Notes: a model not told the origin generated them from the letters alone. A stretch of DNA of 64,000 nt from Leptodontidium sp. MPI-SDFR-AT-0119 (GCA_020726505.1 JAHLEZ010000011.1:2356001-2420000), one strand, 5' to 3'. Shown: positions 48,146-58,619, counted from the stretch's first letter. Numbers and translations are program-made.

Positions 48146-49600
48146 ATGAGTGCCCCGTGGTTGACGGTGCTTTCATGTCTGCCCATCGCTCTGTTCTCGG
48201 AAACCCTGCGCGTTCAAACTGCGATGGTGGAGTCAGTCATGACATAGATCTTAGTTGCCCCAGGTCTTACTGGATGCGTGAAAGACCTCCGACAATTGTG
48301 GGATGCTGATGTCTCTGAACTTCTAGGCGACTTTGGTGTCAGAAGGTCTTTACAAGTTATTAGCATGCGCCATGGGAGCTCGTTTGCATTGGCAAATCGA
48401 GGAGTTCTAGAAGTCATGGGAATGGTACGAAGTGGACGTCAGCAAACATCATCTCCATTCAACCAAGGCACTCAACACGCCCGACCAACTACATTACACA
48501 TAACATTCGTTGCGCCGCGTCCTTTCTCCGCCGATTTACAGAAAAAGTCGAGTCAGAACAAATGCGCTTCTCAGATAGCTACGGCAGCGGAAATCATTCT
48601 TGCATCTTCGATTGGAATTCTTATGGGTCTTAAGCACATCTATGTAGGCTCGATACTGATGGCTTGCATTGTGTTAAACACGCTTGTGTTGCTGCTATTT
48701 CGGCTCCTCTTGAAACCTGTGTTCGCAAATGAACAGGCAATGGCAAGAGACGCACAGGTAGGATGCTCGGGAGGGGCTGCTCTGGATGTCCACTTGATAG
48801 CACCGACTTGGAACGCAAGCCAAATCAACGTCATCTGTGGCTACAGCAGTCAAGTTCACTCTTTGACCAATTTGCCAATCTTGATCACCTCCTCAAGCTT
48901 GGTCAAGTGGTGTTGCAGAGCATTGGCCTTGAACTTGATTATCCAGGCTGCAGCCTTGACCAGCCAAGTCAACAGCCACTCCATTCAAGTCTGGGGTAGC
49001 ATTACATGGATGCTATTCTATCTCATAATGCTGGCTCCTTCATGCATCATGAAACGGCTGTACTCTGGGACAATTCTTGAAGATAATTCGTATTTCATAC
49101 GAAAACTTCCACCCCTTCAATTCTCTCGGCGTCGATCAGCCCTCGCATTTCTGGCAATGTTACCAGTGAATTGGAGTACATATCGATGAGACTGGATGGA
49201 TCCTTTCTTGCCGCCAAACAAAAGAAGGCAAACCTGGATTCAGGAGATGGAGAAATGCCCATTGATTGGAACGCACACAGATACCCCTCCTATCTCGCCC
49301 GGTACCCCTAGACATCTGAGCGAAGCAGTCAAAGCCTTCATGAGTCCGGATTTCCAAAGATCTCTAGGACAGTATACATCGACCATGGGCTGGGTAAAAG
49401 TTCATACATGAGCAAGAAACAGAGATACGGGGCGGTTGCCTGATATTTATGAAGGATGGAAATTCGGAACCAAGCTAGGGCTGGACACGAAGAAAACTCC
49501 ATGGCATAGGTTTGGGCTGTATGTTTGGGGGCTGTTCTTGATTGTTGTTCGTCTGCTGCTGTGTATCCGTAATGAGGAAGCCATCCAAGCCAGTCTATGA
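48146..49600 (+). pseudogene. Decayed multi-span membrane protein, three in-frame stops
   Basis: From the ATG at 48146 a single frame runs 485 codons to a TGA at 49598, broken only by TAG at 48245-48247, TGA at 49187-49189 and TGA at 49409-49411. Protein-like content continues across each break: VMT then ILVAPGLTGCVKDLRQLWD, WSTYR then DWMDPFLPPNKRRQTW, and WVKVHT then ARNRDTG followed by YVWGLFLIVVRLLLC. Several hydrophobic spans are present (IGILMGLKHIYVGSILMACI, ITWMLFYLIMLAP). A segment GAALDVHLIAPTWNASQINV resembles a fungal membrane-protein group that I cannot name. Introns around the stops would be too short or break frame. Each stop could arise from Trp, Gln or Arg by one transition. 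It may still encode a shorter protein from an inner ATG (48278-49189). Confidence 0.55.
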
Positions 49601-50337
49601 ATTATCAGCCGATTCTGTTGCATGGCATGCGCGATAATCAGTGACCAGTCTTTCTGGGGCAGTGGGGCCTCTTGTAGAACCGTTATCGTGAAGGGTGTGA
49701 CAAGGCTTCGAGATGACTTAGAATGCCATAATAGCTCAGCTGCTTCTAAGATGCTGCTCAGAAAAATTATCTACTCGCTCAAAGAAGACCTATGCATATG
49801 CTGTACTACCTCAGATGCTTGAGGCCCTTGGCTTCAAATGAGGGAATTAATGATTGGTCACCTAGGAGCGATGTACTCATACAAGGCGGGCGTCAACCAT
49901 GCAGGCTTTCACTGAAAGAAAGTTGAATTCCTCACGAAGTTTTGCCTTCCCCAGACCCGATGTAAATGCACCTTCGCCCAACACAAGCGGATGCTGTTCC
50001 CAAATTGTGTTTGTTAACTTGACAAAATTGTATGACCCAACTTCAAGAAACTTGAACGAGCGGGTGAAAATGTCTGAAAGCGGACGAACAGTACGATATA
50101 ATCCCGCCCAAGAAATTACCCATGTACTAATAACGAGGCTTTTGCAGGTCACTTGCCTTTTCAAGGCGGTTTCAGGGCTGCTCAATACTGAGTACGACCA
50201 GCTCATTGCCAAGATACGACGATTTGGACCTACTGAACGAAGAGAACTTGCAACTGCTTCGGAGAATGGCTGCAGCATTACACAGATGAATCGATGGCTA
50301 GTCCTGATCGAAATCGATAACGTCCACTTTCGGAGAA

Positions 50338-50908
50338 TTGAGGGGCAGACTGGAGTATCGGAACAGGATGATTGGCAACGTGCCCACCGCACTGTTTGGG
50401 CAGTTGCTGGTACCAGACAAGTTGGCCTTGCGTGTGGAAAGGGGGGTCTTGGACACGCCGTTCTTTTCAGCCTGGAAAGTAAGTCGCAGTCAACTCATGA
50501 AACAAAATACTGACCTGTGCCAAGGCGAAATCAAGGGCACAATCAAACTGGATCCGTATTTTAAGACAGAGCTGGGCTGTACCGTGATTTCGGACCCCCG
50601 ATTGTTGTCGTATATATCGACTAGCAGACTTGGAATATGGTAGCTGGGGCAGTTCATGGAGCTGTGGTTTGCCTTGGGAGATATTCGGTACTGTGATGTG
50701 GGGCGTGCGTTGCGGGTTGAGATTGTTGATGGACCAGGGAGCAGCCAGCGGCGCCAAAAACTCGATCAGGTAACTTCACCAAGTTATTTGTCCCTGGGAT
50801 TCTTTTGTGTTGTTCTAAATTGCCCTGACCACTGTCACTCGGGATCAGAAAACGTAAAATTTTCACAAACTTGCCGGAGAGGCTCGAGTGAAAAAGATAC
50901 GGCTTTTT
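50338..50908 (+). pseudogene. Possible degraded coding remnant
   Basis: One frame contains protein-like stretches such as LFGQLLVPDKLALRVERG and TPFFSAWK. After GCTVISDPRLLSYIS it meets TAG at 50641-50643, and then resumes with FMELWFALGDIRYCDVGRAL and IVDGPGSSQRRQ. A GTAAGT donor near 50478 suggests an intron. I recognise no family, and the start is unclear. The alternative frame at 49899-50513 has no motif. Could equally be chance. Confidence 0.25.
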
Positions 50909-51044
50909 GACTTGATTGTCGAGTGATGTTCTCCACTACTCTCAGAACGCCAATGGGGCATCACCGTATCTAAAAACTGTATTTGCTAACCCATCCTCAG
51001 CGCAACCCTTCTTCACTTGTGACAAAGCACTTCCATGGCCACCA
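50909..51044. other. Short gap before the SRPBCC-like gene
   Basis: Nothing recognised. Confidence 0.3.
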
Positions 51045-51638
51045 CTATAGCCCTTCAACCCTGATCTTCAAATCTCTACCCTGATTCTCAAACTGCGTTT
51101 GAAGTCTATCCTTTAACACCGCCACAACCAAAGCTCCCGCTCCATAATAAGTCTCCCAACTAACGTACTCAGTCATCCCTCCTCCTAGATCCCGCAACAA
51201 ACTGATATGCTCAGCCTGTAAGCCAGCCAGACCAATTCCAGCATCGGTAAGCCACCCAACGAACGGAGTTTGATAATGCGGCTCCAAGAACGAGATACTT
51301 TCTTGCGAGGTGCTATTCAGCACGGGGATGAGACCGTATGTGTGTAATGTCATGGGCATTCCAAGATACACGTCCTTGGCAGAGGTAACGTTTGCCGGTA
51401 CATCGACATCGTAGACGAACGTGTTCCACTCGTGATAGCGGGGGAAGTCGAGGAGAACATCGTATAACGCGGGTTCTGAGCCACGGATGGAGGTTTGAGC
51501 GCAGACTGTGAAGACTGCACCCATTGTCCCGAATTTTGGGGTAGCCATTATTGTGCCGGTGGGTGCGCAATTGAGAGATAGGCCAGGGATGGTAGCTGTG
51601 GTTGCAGCAGCTGGGAACAGGAAATGTGAGAGACGCAT
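51045..51638 (-). CDS. Secreted SRPBCC (START/polyketide-cyclase-like) fold protein
   Basis: A single exon encodes 197 residues from the ATG at 51638; an in-frame ATG at 51752 is less likely. The N-terminus looks like a signal peptide (MRLSHFLFPAAATTATIPGLS). The body has the SRPBCC-type pattern SEPALYDVLLDFPRYHEWN near the start and a C-terminal long helix (AVLKDRLQTQFENQGRDL). These folds bind hydrophobic ligands. Extracellular fungal members exist but are mostly uncharacterised. A TATATA element lies at 51754-51759, 116 bases upstream. Function not assigned. Confidence 0.8.
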   Translation of the reverse strand: MRLSHFLFPAAATTATIPGLSLNCAPTGTIMATPKFGTMGAVFTVCAQTSIRGSEPALYDVLLDFPRYHEWNTFVYDVDVPANVTSAKDVYLGMPMTLHTYGLIPVLNSTSQESISFLEPHYQTPFVGWLTDAGIGLAGLQAEHISLLRDLGGGMTEYVSWETYYGAGALVVAVLKDRLQTQFENQGRDLKIRVEGL

Positions 51639-51753
51639 GTTTTCTGTAGAAATACTTGGACTTTTGGCTTTTGATGTTGAAGAGGGGAGCCAAAGATGGA
51701 GAGCTGCGAGATGGTTACTGTGCATTTTGAAAGTAAGAGAGATGAAGCGCAAG

Positions 51754-51759
51754 TATATA
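51754..51759 (-). promoter_or_regulatory. TATA-like element
   Basis: TATATA on the minus strand, 116 bases upstream of the predicted start at 51638 of the SRPBCC-like gene. Confidence 0.4.
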
Positions 51760-52336
51760 AGTTCTGATGGGTGTGCCTCGCCAGAGTGTACCGAGGTGCC
51801 CCAAAGTCACAAACGTACCGAGACCTTTCATTGGAGATACTCCATTTGAGAGTTGCAGCGGATGCCGATCTCCTAATGAACCCTGCTGGGTCACATCGAG
51901 GCACACTTGCTCACTGTCCCACATCGAGTAGAGTGTCCTAGGCGCAAATTAGAATCTTGTACTTGAGCACTTGTATGGAAAACATTAATGTAGCGAGGAG
52001 GAAGTGGTTTAAGCATAGAGACGTAAATAATACAAGACGAAGGGTTTCAGTGGTACGATTCTGATGTTCAGCTACAACCCATATTGGTCTCACGCTCGGG
52101 GAGTTTGCCATGTGCAGCCTCGGCAGTTGAGGTAGTACACTCAAACGAGATAAGGTAGAATGACTGCCCCTACAAGTGTCGGTTCTTGAACTTCCGTGAC
52201 TATCTAGTAATAAATCGGTACTTTGGGGGCTCTTTGCTGCTTTCGGGAGTCTTGGGTACCATCCGACGTCATTTCACCATTCCGCAACATCATAACGGGC
52301 AGGCGAGTGCAACATTTCACTGTGACCGTTGTACAG

Positions 52337-52488
52337 AAGGGGTTTCCAAGTGGGTCTCGTCCACCGTGGTCAGTGGCAGGGTGCTGTTAACCATAGAATA
52401 ACGTCGAACACTTCGATTCTCCCTACAAATTTCTACAAGTAGCGAAAGAAATTACCAGGCTGGACGAGATCCACTTGGAACCCCTTTC
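52337..52488. repeat. Imperfect fold-back (arms about 28 bp)
   Basis: The stretch 52337-52364 is nearly the reverse complement of 52461-52488. They differ by about one substitution and one indel over 27 bases. The 96-base spacer is unique. The structure resembles a decayed fold-back or the ends of a small element. No target duplication could be identified. Confidence 0.6.
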
Positions 52489-52509
52489 CGTACCATACCA
52501 CGATATTTT

Positions 52510-52756
52510 TATCCCATGGACTGCCACGCTACCAGAATTACGCGAGACAGGGATTATGACCAATTAAAGAGGTAGATTCTCGCCGTCTTTTGCTGCGATT
52601 AGTGCTACAGGGCCTTCTTTCAGGGTAAGGTGCGCTAAACCAGATTCTACAGGCTTCTAACTCAGCGCTTCGACTTTCGCTTTAGGGGCCGCTTACAGGT
52701 GCTCCAGTTGCCCCACAAAAAGTGCGCGAAGTGCGGGTTTGGCAGTCCATGGGATA
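52510..52756. repeat. Perfect 16-bp inverted repeat
   Basis: The 16 bases at 52510-52525 are the exact reverse complement of 52741-52756. Chance occurrence of a 16-mer within 250 bases is very unlikely, so the two copies are probably related ends of a mobile-element remnant. Confidence 0.6.
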
Positions 52757-53220
52757 GAGAAGGCTAAAGTTTTCTTCGCAATGTATGACAGAGTGATAAT
52801 TACACAGATGTCTCTTCCAACGGCTGGGGCTCACACTTCTTCTTGGTTGCTTGCTTGTACCGAGCCCCACTTTGTTTTACATGCTCTAAGCGAAAGAAAA
52901 CAGTCGCTTCAAGCCCCATAAAATATTTGCTCGCTAGCTCACAGATACTTATAATGGGTTAATATAAATATAGCATTTCATTTGGTAGAGTTCCCCGGGC
53001 CAGAAAACCCGAATCGCCTCAAGCCAACAGTGTATGATTCGCGTAGCTCTATCGGCAAGTGCGCCGTATATGCTGTTAGCAGTGCAGGCCCTAAGTTGCG
53101 AGACGCTAGTACTTCTTTGCCCTACTTTTCTTTCATCCCTAATTCAACTTTCAATGGATATGTGATAAGTTTATTTCCTGGACTTTGAATTCGAGTTTGC
53201 TGAGTTAGGTGTAGGCCTAA

Positions 53221-53682
53221 CGAACCTGAAAGCACGGGTCCGTGCTCCACAGGGCATTTTCAAGCACATTCATGACAGCTAGGTACTAAAGCAGAATTTA
53301 ATTAGGAGTAAATCACCCATGGCGCTGCATAAGTACAGTCACCCAATACTCTTGCTTCAAAATTGGCTAATTAATCCAATCCTGAGGCATAGCCTCCTAT
53401 TCTTCAACCACTGCGTAGCCAAGGATTTTGCGAATCGAACTCTCAGAAAGAGGCTCACCTGTAGCAGGGTTCTTGTATCGCAATTAGAGGACGCAAATCG
53501 GGTCTTTTCCGTACTAGTGCAATTAGAGCATAGTCTCCTTATGTTTCGTAGTAATTCAAAAGCCTTTCGTATGGTGCCAATCGTCGAGGCGGGGTGTTGT
53601 AGCCATATTGGTGATTTGGAGGTTCAGGGCTGAAAATTCGGCAAAATGCCCTGTGGAGCACGGACCCGTGCTTTCAGGTTCG
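53221..53682. mobile_element. 462-bp MITE-like element with perfect 40-bp terminal inverted repeats
   Basis: The first 40 bases (53221-53260) are the exact reverse complement of the last 40 (53643-53682). The element is flanked on both sides by TAA (53218-53220 and 53683-53685), a 3-bp target duplication as made by PIF/Harbinger-type transposases. A TA duplication, as in Tc1/mariner, is the alternative reading. Each terminal repeat contains an internal palindrome (AGCACGG paired with CCGTGCT). The 382-bp interior encodes no recognisable transposase; the longest frame (53319-53633) has none of the expected motifs. It is therefore a non-autonomous element. Identity of the two ends suggests a recent insertion. 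Confidence 0.88.
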
Positions 53683-54159
53683 TAATAGCACACAACTCTC
53701 CAGTTACATCCCAGCTGTGTATTATGGTTGTTTTTCGGTGGATCACGACACAAAAAACTTTGTTTCACAGAGAGAGTATTTATGCCCTTCAATCCCCAAT
53801 TCGTCGATGCTAATCCCATCTAGTTTTTGGGGCTCAGCGGGTTCTCCTGGTCCCCCTTTTCGGCCATCGGCTAAGGCCTAATCACGTGCCGACTTGGAAA
53901 AACTAACTCGGGTGTTATTCGATTTTCGGCAGTTGCTCGAGAATATGCTATGAGCGAATTACACACCCCTCTTCGAACATTTGATTCTTTCCTCTTAAAC
54001 ATATGACTTCTGAGTACTCACAGCTCCTGCTGTAGTAAAACGAAGCCAGAATAATCAAATTTCTTGCCCCACTTCTCCTCCTCATTCAAACGGCGCAGCC
54101 CATTCATCGATGCAGAAGCGTACTTGCAGACTGCTTCCGCATTTATCAAGTTTTGTACA
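53683..54159. other. Gap between mobile element and regulator gene
   Basis: About 480 bases. Should hold the promoter of the gene at 54160. No motif recognised. Confidence 0.35.
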
Positions 54160-55903
54160 ATGCCCTCCGGTCTCACATTTATCAACTTCTCTGGCGGACC
54201 TCAGAATGGAGACCCATCAAACAGCAAAACCGTCAGATCCCATGTGATGAAGAAGTACCGGCAGCAGAGGAAAGCGGAAATGAGAAACAAACCACCTCTG
54301 GGAAAATACAAAGTGCCATTTTATGACTCGGGAATTTTCTCGAGGCCAGTAGAGGTTCAGGGGAGAACTTCTAAGTTGGAGTTACCCAGGGTTGAAGCAA
54401 CGCCATCAGTTGAGGTGTCGCCCAGAACGGCGAGCCTTCCAGACTCTGATGTTGTTGACGACATCGAGGAAGTAAAGAGGCCAGAAATGGCTGCGGGATA
54501 TCTCAAAAGTCTTGATATGACCAGTTTGTCATTCTTAGATGTTGGTTTGGATGCATATAACTTCCTGCCTATTCCCGCCTCCCGGAGGATTCTGATGCTT
54601 CTTCAAGCAAGTGCGTTTTTCATCACTTTCTTCTTCGCTCCTAACACGTATCTGACCTCAAACCATTGAACTAAATTGTGTATCCAGACATCAAGTCCAC
54701 AATCCGCACCTCAGTACATGCCGACCCAAGCAAGAAGTACCTATCTTACTACGTCGATAATGCAGCCAGACTTTACATCGCACTCTCCTACTCCGCAACC
54801 CGCTTCCAGGACCAGACTGGAAACGGTCCATCTGAAAGTCTATATTATCTTATGAAATCAATCTCTGCTGTGAATGATGATATTGCGGATCCTCAAAAAC
54901 AGGTCTCTGATTCGACGATTGCAACGGTTGCTTCGATGGCGAATATTGAGGTCAGACAACCAGATTGCCTGTTCCCTCAGGGGCGTTCTTCCATGTACTG
55001 AAACCTACAGAATTTGAACGGTAATCCAGAAAATTCAATCATTCATCTCAACGGCTTGAAGAGAATGGTGGAAATGAGAGGAGGGCTCGATTGTCTCGGC
55101 ATGCAAGGCATCCTCCAACGAGTTGTTCTCTGGTGGGTCTTTCATCTCCTCATATCTCCTTGAAAGATTGCAACTAAATCTATTCAAGGGCCGACCTTTG
55201 CGGCGCCTCTAGAACCCAGACAGTCCCCAAATTCCCTCTGGTTCGATTTCCTGACATGATGCCGCTTCCGCAATTCTCACCACCGAACTGTACAAAATCA
55301 TACTTGCTAGTCCTGAACAGCACTTTAAGCAGCAGAGCTAAAACTCCAGAAAGTGCAGGAGTACTCGATAATCTGCAACATCTTCACGAGCTATCGACAT
55401 TCCTGAATCTAGTAGGGAAAGAAAGCGACGACCTTCCTGTTGAAGCATGCTATCCCGACAGAGTATATACCGTGGAGCACAACATCCTTACATCTCTCTA
55501 CGTCTCTCAATCAAGTCCCCAGGGCCAACGGAGCAATATCTGGGATATTTTACGTCACGCTTCTTTGTTATTCATCTACACAAATCTACGACAGACACCC
55601 GTGGGAGGACAGATTCGGAAGTCCTTGTCAAATCGACTCCAGTTATGTATGCAAGATGCAGATCTGAGAGTTTACAAGGTGGATCTTCCGGCGGAGATGC
55701 TATGGGTGTCGTGCATAGGCCTCGTCGGAACACAGGATACGAGTGATTACCATTGGTTCTTGGGCTGTGTGGAAAGAATCTCCGTCGAGCATCTGATTGG
55801 GAGTTGGGAAGAAGTGTTGTCATTTTGTGGTGCCATGCCAGCTCTAGAACGGAATTGTGCAAGGAAGTGTGAGAGTCTTTGGGCGAAGAATATCTTTTCC
55901 TAA
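54160..55903 (+). CDS. Fungal_trans_2-type regulator-like protein (second SHVM-motif paralogue)
   Basis: Four exons (54160-54610, 54688-54950, 55011-55132, 55189-55903) encode about 516 residues. The N-terminus has TFINFSGGPQNG and the basic VRSHVMKKYRQQRKAE motif. The middle has KKYLSYYVDNAARLYIAL, then VSDSTIATVASMANIE, then GLKRMVEMRGGLD. Segments match the gene at 29057 in order and character, so the two are paralogues 24 kb apart. No zinc cluster is present. A transcription-related role is inferred only from family resemblance. Frames are preserved at all junctions. Convergent with the dehydrogenase gene, with stop codons 25 bases apart. Confidence 0.82.
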
Positions 55904-55927
55904 TTCAAACTCTACTCGAACCCCAAC

Positions 55928-57067
55928 TCATTTCCTCTCACTCTCGTTCAGCCACTTGTAAACAACTCTAGCGTCCTTCCCATGATATCTTTCGTCTCCA
56001 CTCGCTTCCTTGAAGGCCTCAAGAGTGGGTTTGTCCAAGATTGTTCTAGCCCCCACCATTTCCGCAAGCTCGCTTCCCATCTGCAACACCTTCGTACACA
56101 GTTCCAATCTGAATCCACCTTCGTATCCTCGCGAGCTCGGCACATTCGCTTGGACGCCTGGTACAGGATTGCTCTGGCTTGTCACCCAACATTGTCCCCC
56201 TGACACATTAATGACATCTGTCAGAAGCTTGACGTCCAAACCCATCTTTGTCCCTATATTGAGGGCTTCAGACGCAGCAAGCGAGGTGATGGCTGAGAGA
56301 TAGTTGTTGATGACCTTGAATGCCGTGCCAGCACCGACTTCTCCACAGTGAAACACACTCTCTTTCTTGCCCATATGTGAAAGCACCTCCTTTGCCTTCT
56401 CGAATGAATCGGTATCATTTGCTCCAACCATAAATGTCAACGTTCCTGCCTCTGCTCCCATAGGTCCGCCTGAAACCGGTGCATCGACAAAAGACAATGC
56501 TGCGTTTAAAGGCAGGGAAGAACGTGTTGTTTCGACCGCTTTGGCCACGGACAGGATGGTGGCAGTCTCGATGGTTCCACATTCCATGATCAATTTCTTT
56601 GATGGAGAGCTCTTCGCGGCTGTTTCTGCGCCTGCCACTATGCCAGTCTTGGGATCGAGATACACAGCTTTCACAGCAGGTGAGTTTGGAAGCATGGTTA
56701 TGACAAGATCCTGGATTTGATCAGCTTCATCCAAAAAGTGCCGAATCTACGTAAGGGAAATGATTAATAGCCTTACGGATTGTGCAACTGCTTCTAAGCC
56801 TGTTTCGACGACTCTCACAGGTCCCCTTCCCTCCGTTTGTTTCTGGAACTGAGCAAGTGCGTCCTTGTTGACATCGCAGACGAGGAGCGTGTATTCGGGA
56901 CTCAATCCGTTGCGGAGGTTGACGGCCATTGGGTAGCCCATGACTCCAAGCCCTTCGAATTGTCAGTCGTTTCCATTTACTCATCAAGTTTCGGCGTTCC
57001 GAGAGAATTGTCTCGCATTCCTTCATTACTTACCTATGAACGCTACCGTTTTCGCAGGTGAAGACAT
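55928..57067 (-). CDS. 3-hydroxyisobutyrate dehydrogenase
   Basis: Three exons (57067-57034, 56952-56777, 56710-55928) encode about 330 residues. The first exon encodes MSSPAKTVAFIG and joins across intron 1 into GLGVMGYPMAVNL, completing the Rossmann motif. Further landmarks are DLVITMLPNSPAV, FVDAPVSGGPMGAEAGTLTF, the catalytic Lys in GTAFKVINNYLS, and NPVPGV. This is the valine-breakdown enzyme family, NAD-dependent and usually mitochondrial; no clear targeting peptide is seen here. Intron 2 is taken as 66 nt (56711-56776), because that join gives AQSDLVITML. An AG at 30 nt would keep 12 extra residues in frame, but such an intron would be unusually small. Confidence 0.92.
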
Positions 57068-57620
57068 CTTGTTAGTTTTGTTTACTGATTCTTTATTCTG
57101 ACAGATCGAGTATCGCCGAGTAAATCCCCTCGCCCTTTTCTGTACTGCGAAGAAAATATCATGAAGTCCATTGGGAAGGTTGGAGTGCATGTGGGGTTTC
57201 TGTGTAAGGAGAAGCATCGGAAAGTTGATGCCGTTGTACCCCGCATGAGAGTTGGAGATGGCGGGGTCGAGAGCCATCCTCGATGACCGCATCTTCTATG
57301 AACCCGAACGCAAAAGGGAAATCAGCTCTGGCCTAGATACGATGTTCGACTTATGGATCACAATGTATCAATTGATCCTTTTGAACGAGGGCATTGTTCA
57401 TGTCAGCCTGGGCTTTGTGCACAATTCTGTTACTCAAATCCTGTAAATTCCCTGTAACTTCAGAGAGGAGCAACCTGGAGATACGGGCTTCGCCACTACC
57501 CTTAGCGACCGACAGCTCGCTTGTCAGAGTCAACACGGGAGCAGCAGACGAAAGAGCCGTCTTTTCAGATCTCAATGAGAAAAAGTTCGATTGTTATATT
57601 ATATAAGTAGTAAATAACGA
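57068..57620. promoter_or_regulatory. Upstream region of the dehydrogenase gene
   Basis: About 550 bases. No gene seen. Only the promoter of the minus-strand dehydrogenase and the 3' end of the next gene are expected. Confidence 0.35.
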
Positions 57621-58619
57621 TCAGAGCATCCCAGGAAGGAACCTATGGCCGTTCCTCTCCCTCCATCCTTTATCATGTGCAACGATAACCTCGACCTCAA
57701 TGCCTTCAGGCAATGCCATCTCTCCACGTCCCAACAGGTCTCCAATACGTCCAATCGTCCCCTTCGCAGCCTCTGTATCAACATGTACACTTCTCATCCC
57801 ACCATGCCCATCATCATACAACGCAACCCCTTGTTCCCCCGTCAAGATCCGCACATCATGACAGCAGTCTCCTCCCAGATAAACCCATTTCGTCGGCGAT
57901 ATTCTCGCTAGTAGATTCACATGGCCGTAGAGATGACCCGGGCTGTCAACTACGTAAACACTCCCATCGTTGAACAAGTCTAGCGTCGCTGGGAACTGTG
58001 CGAGAGGTTGCCACATATGCTCTGTCTGGCGATCTTTGCTCACAGCTGTTGATGCATCGTCCGTGACAGGAGGAAATTCCAACGTCCTCTCATGCGGCAA
58101 CTCATCTGCATTGAACAGCTCAGCAGGATACAGTGGGCCCCCTCCATTGGCTAGGAGATGTAAAGTCCCACTCCCAACCAAAAACTTCGAGTTTGGAAAA
58201 TCAGCAGGTGTGCCGACATGATCCCAATGAACGTGGGATAGAAGCACGATGTCGATATCCTTTGCTGGGTCCAACCCGCCGTTGCGTAGGGAGTCTGCTA
58301 CATCGGGATTGGTGATTGTTGGTTGGCGCTGTGCAGCATGGTCTTGTTGTTTCTTTCGGTATCCTGAGAAGTCTCGCTTGAGGCCGAGGTCGAAGACGAG
58401 GTTTGTTGTTTTTCGGTTGCTGTTCGCAGAAGGAGATGGATGTTGGATGAGGAAGGACAGAGAAGGTACTGTTGTGCGTATTGTAGGTGAAGTATCGGTT
58501 ATGAATAGGTATTCGGGAAGAGTTAAATGGCCGCCATCAAGGGCCGATATTGTAACGTACTTCTGGTCTGCCGATGGAGGTGGGAGGGAGAGGATTTGAG
58601 GACTTTGAGACTGGGCCAT
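57621..58619 (-). CDS. Metallo-beta-lactamase-fold hydrolase (lactonase-like)
   Basis: A single exon encodes 332 residues. The metal motif HVHWDH appears as VLLSHVHWDHVGTPADF, followed by VDSPGHLYGHVNLLA (third His) and YLGGDCCHD (Asp and His) and a final HDKGW. The arrangement resembles N-acyl-homoserine-lactonase-like and other fungal lactonases. The N-terminal 60 residues carry a short beta-rich stretch (YVTISALDGGHLTLPEY). The substrate is unknown; lactone opening is only inferred. It shares a 350-bp divergent promoter region with the alcohol dehydrogenase at 58973. Confidence 0.9.
   Translation of the reverse strand: MAQSQSPQILSLPPPSADQKYVTISALDGGHLTLPEYLFITDTSPTIRTTVPSLSFLIQHPSPSANSNRKTTNLVFDLGLKRDFSGYRKKQQDHAAQRQPTITNPDVADSLRNGGLDPAKDIDIVLLSHVHWDHVGTPADFPNSKFLVGSGTLHLLANGGGPLYPAELFNADELPHERTLEFPPVTDDASTAVSKDRQTEHMWQPLAQFPATLDLFNDGSVYVVDSPGHLYGHVNLLARISPTKWVYLGGDCCHDVRILTGEQGVALYDDGHGGMRSVHVDTEAAKGTIGRIGDLLGRGEMALPEGIEVEVIVAHDKGWRERNGHRFLPGML

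Larger units (their letters stand above)
51760..53220. other. Repeat-bearing, gene-free stretch
   Basis: No gene recognised. Two inverted-repeat pairs occur between 52337 and 52756 (listed separately). The rest is AT-leaning with no transposase motif that I can read. It looks like the debris of old mobile elements. Confidence 0.4.

Noticed and set aside
53319..53633. 104-codon frame inside the inverted-repeat element as a transposase
   Set aside because: Lacks DDE-type or helix-turn-helix motifs that I can recognise and is too short; treated as non-coding interior.
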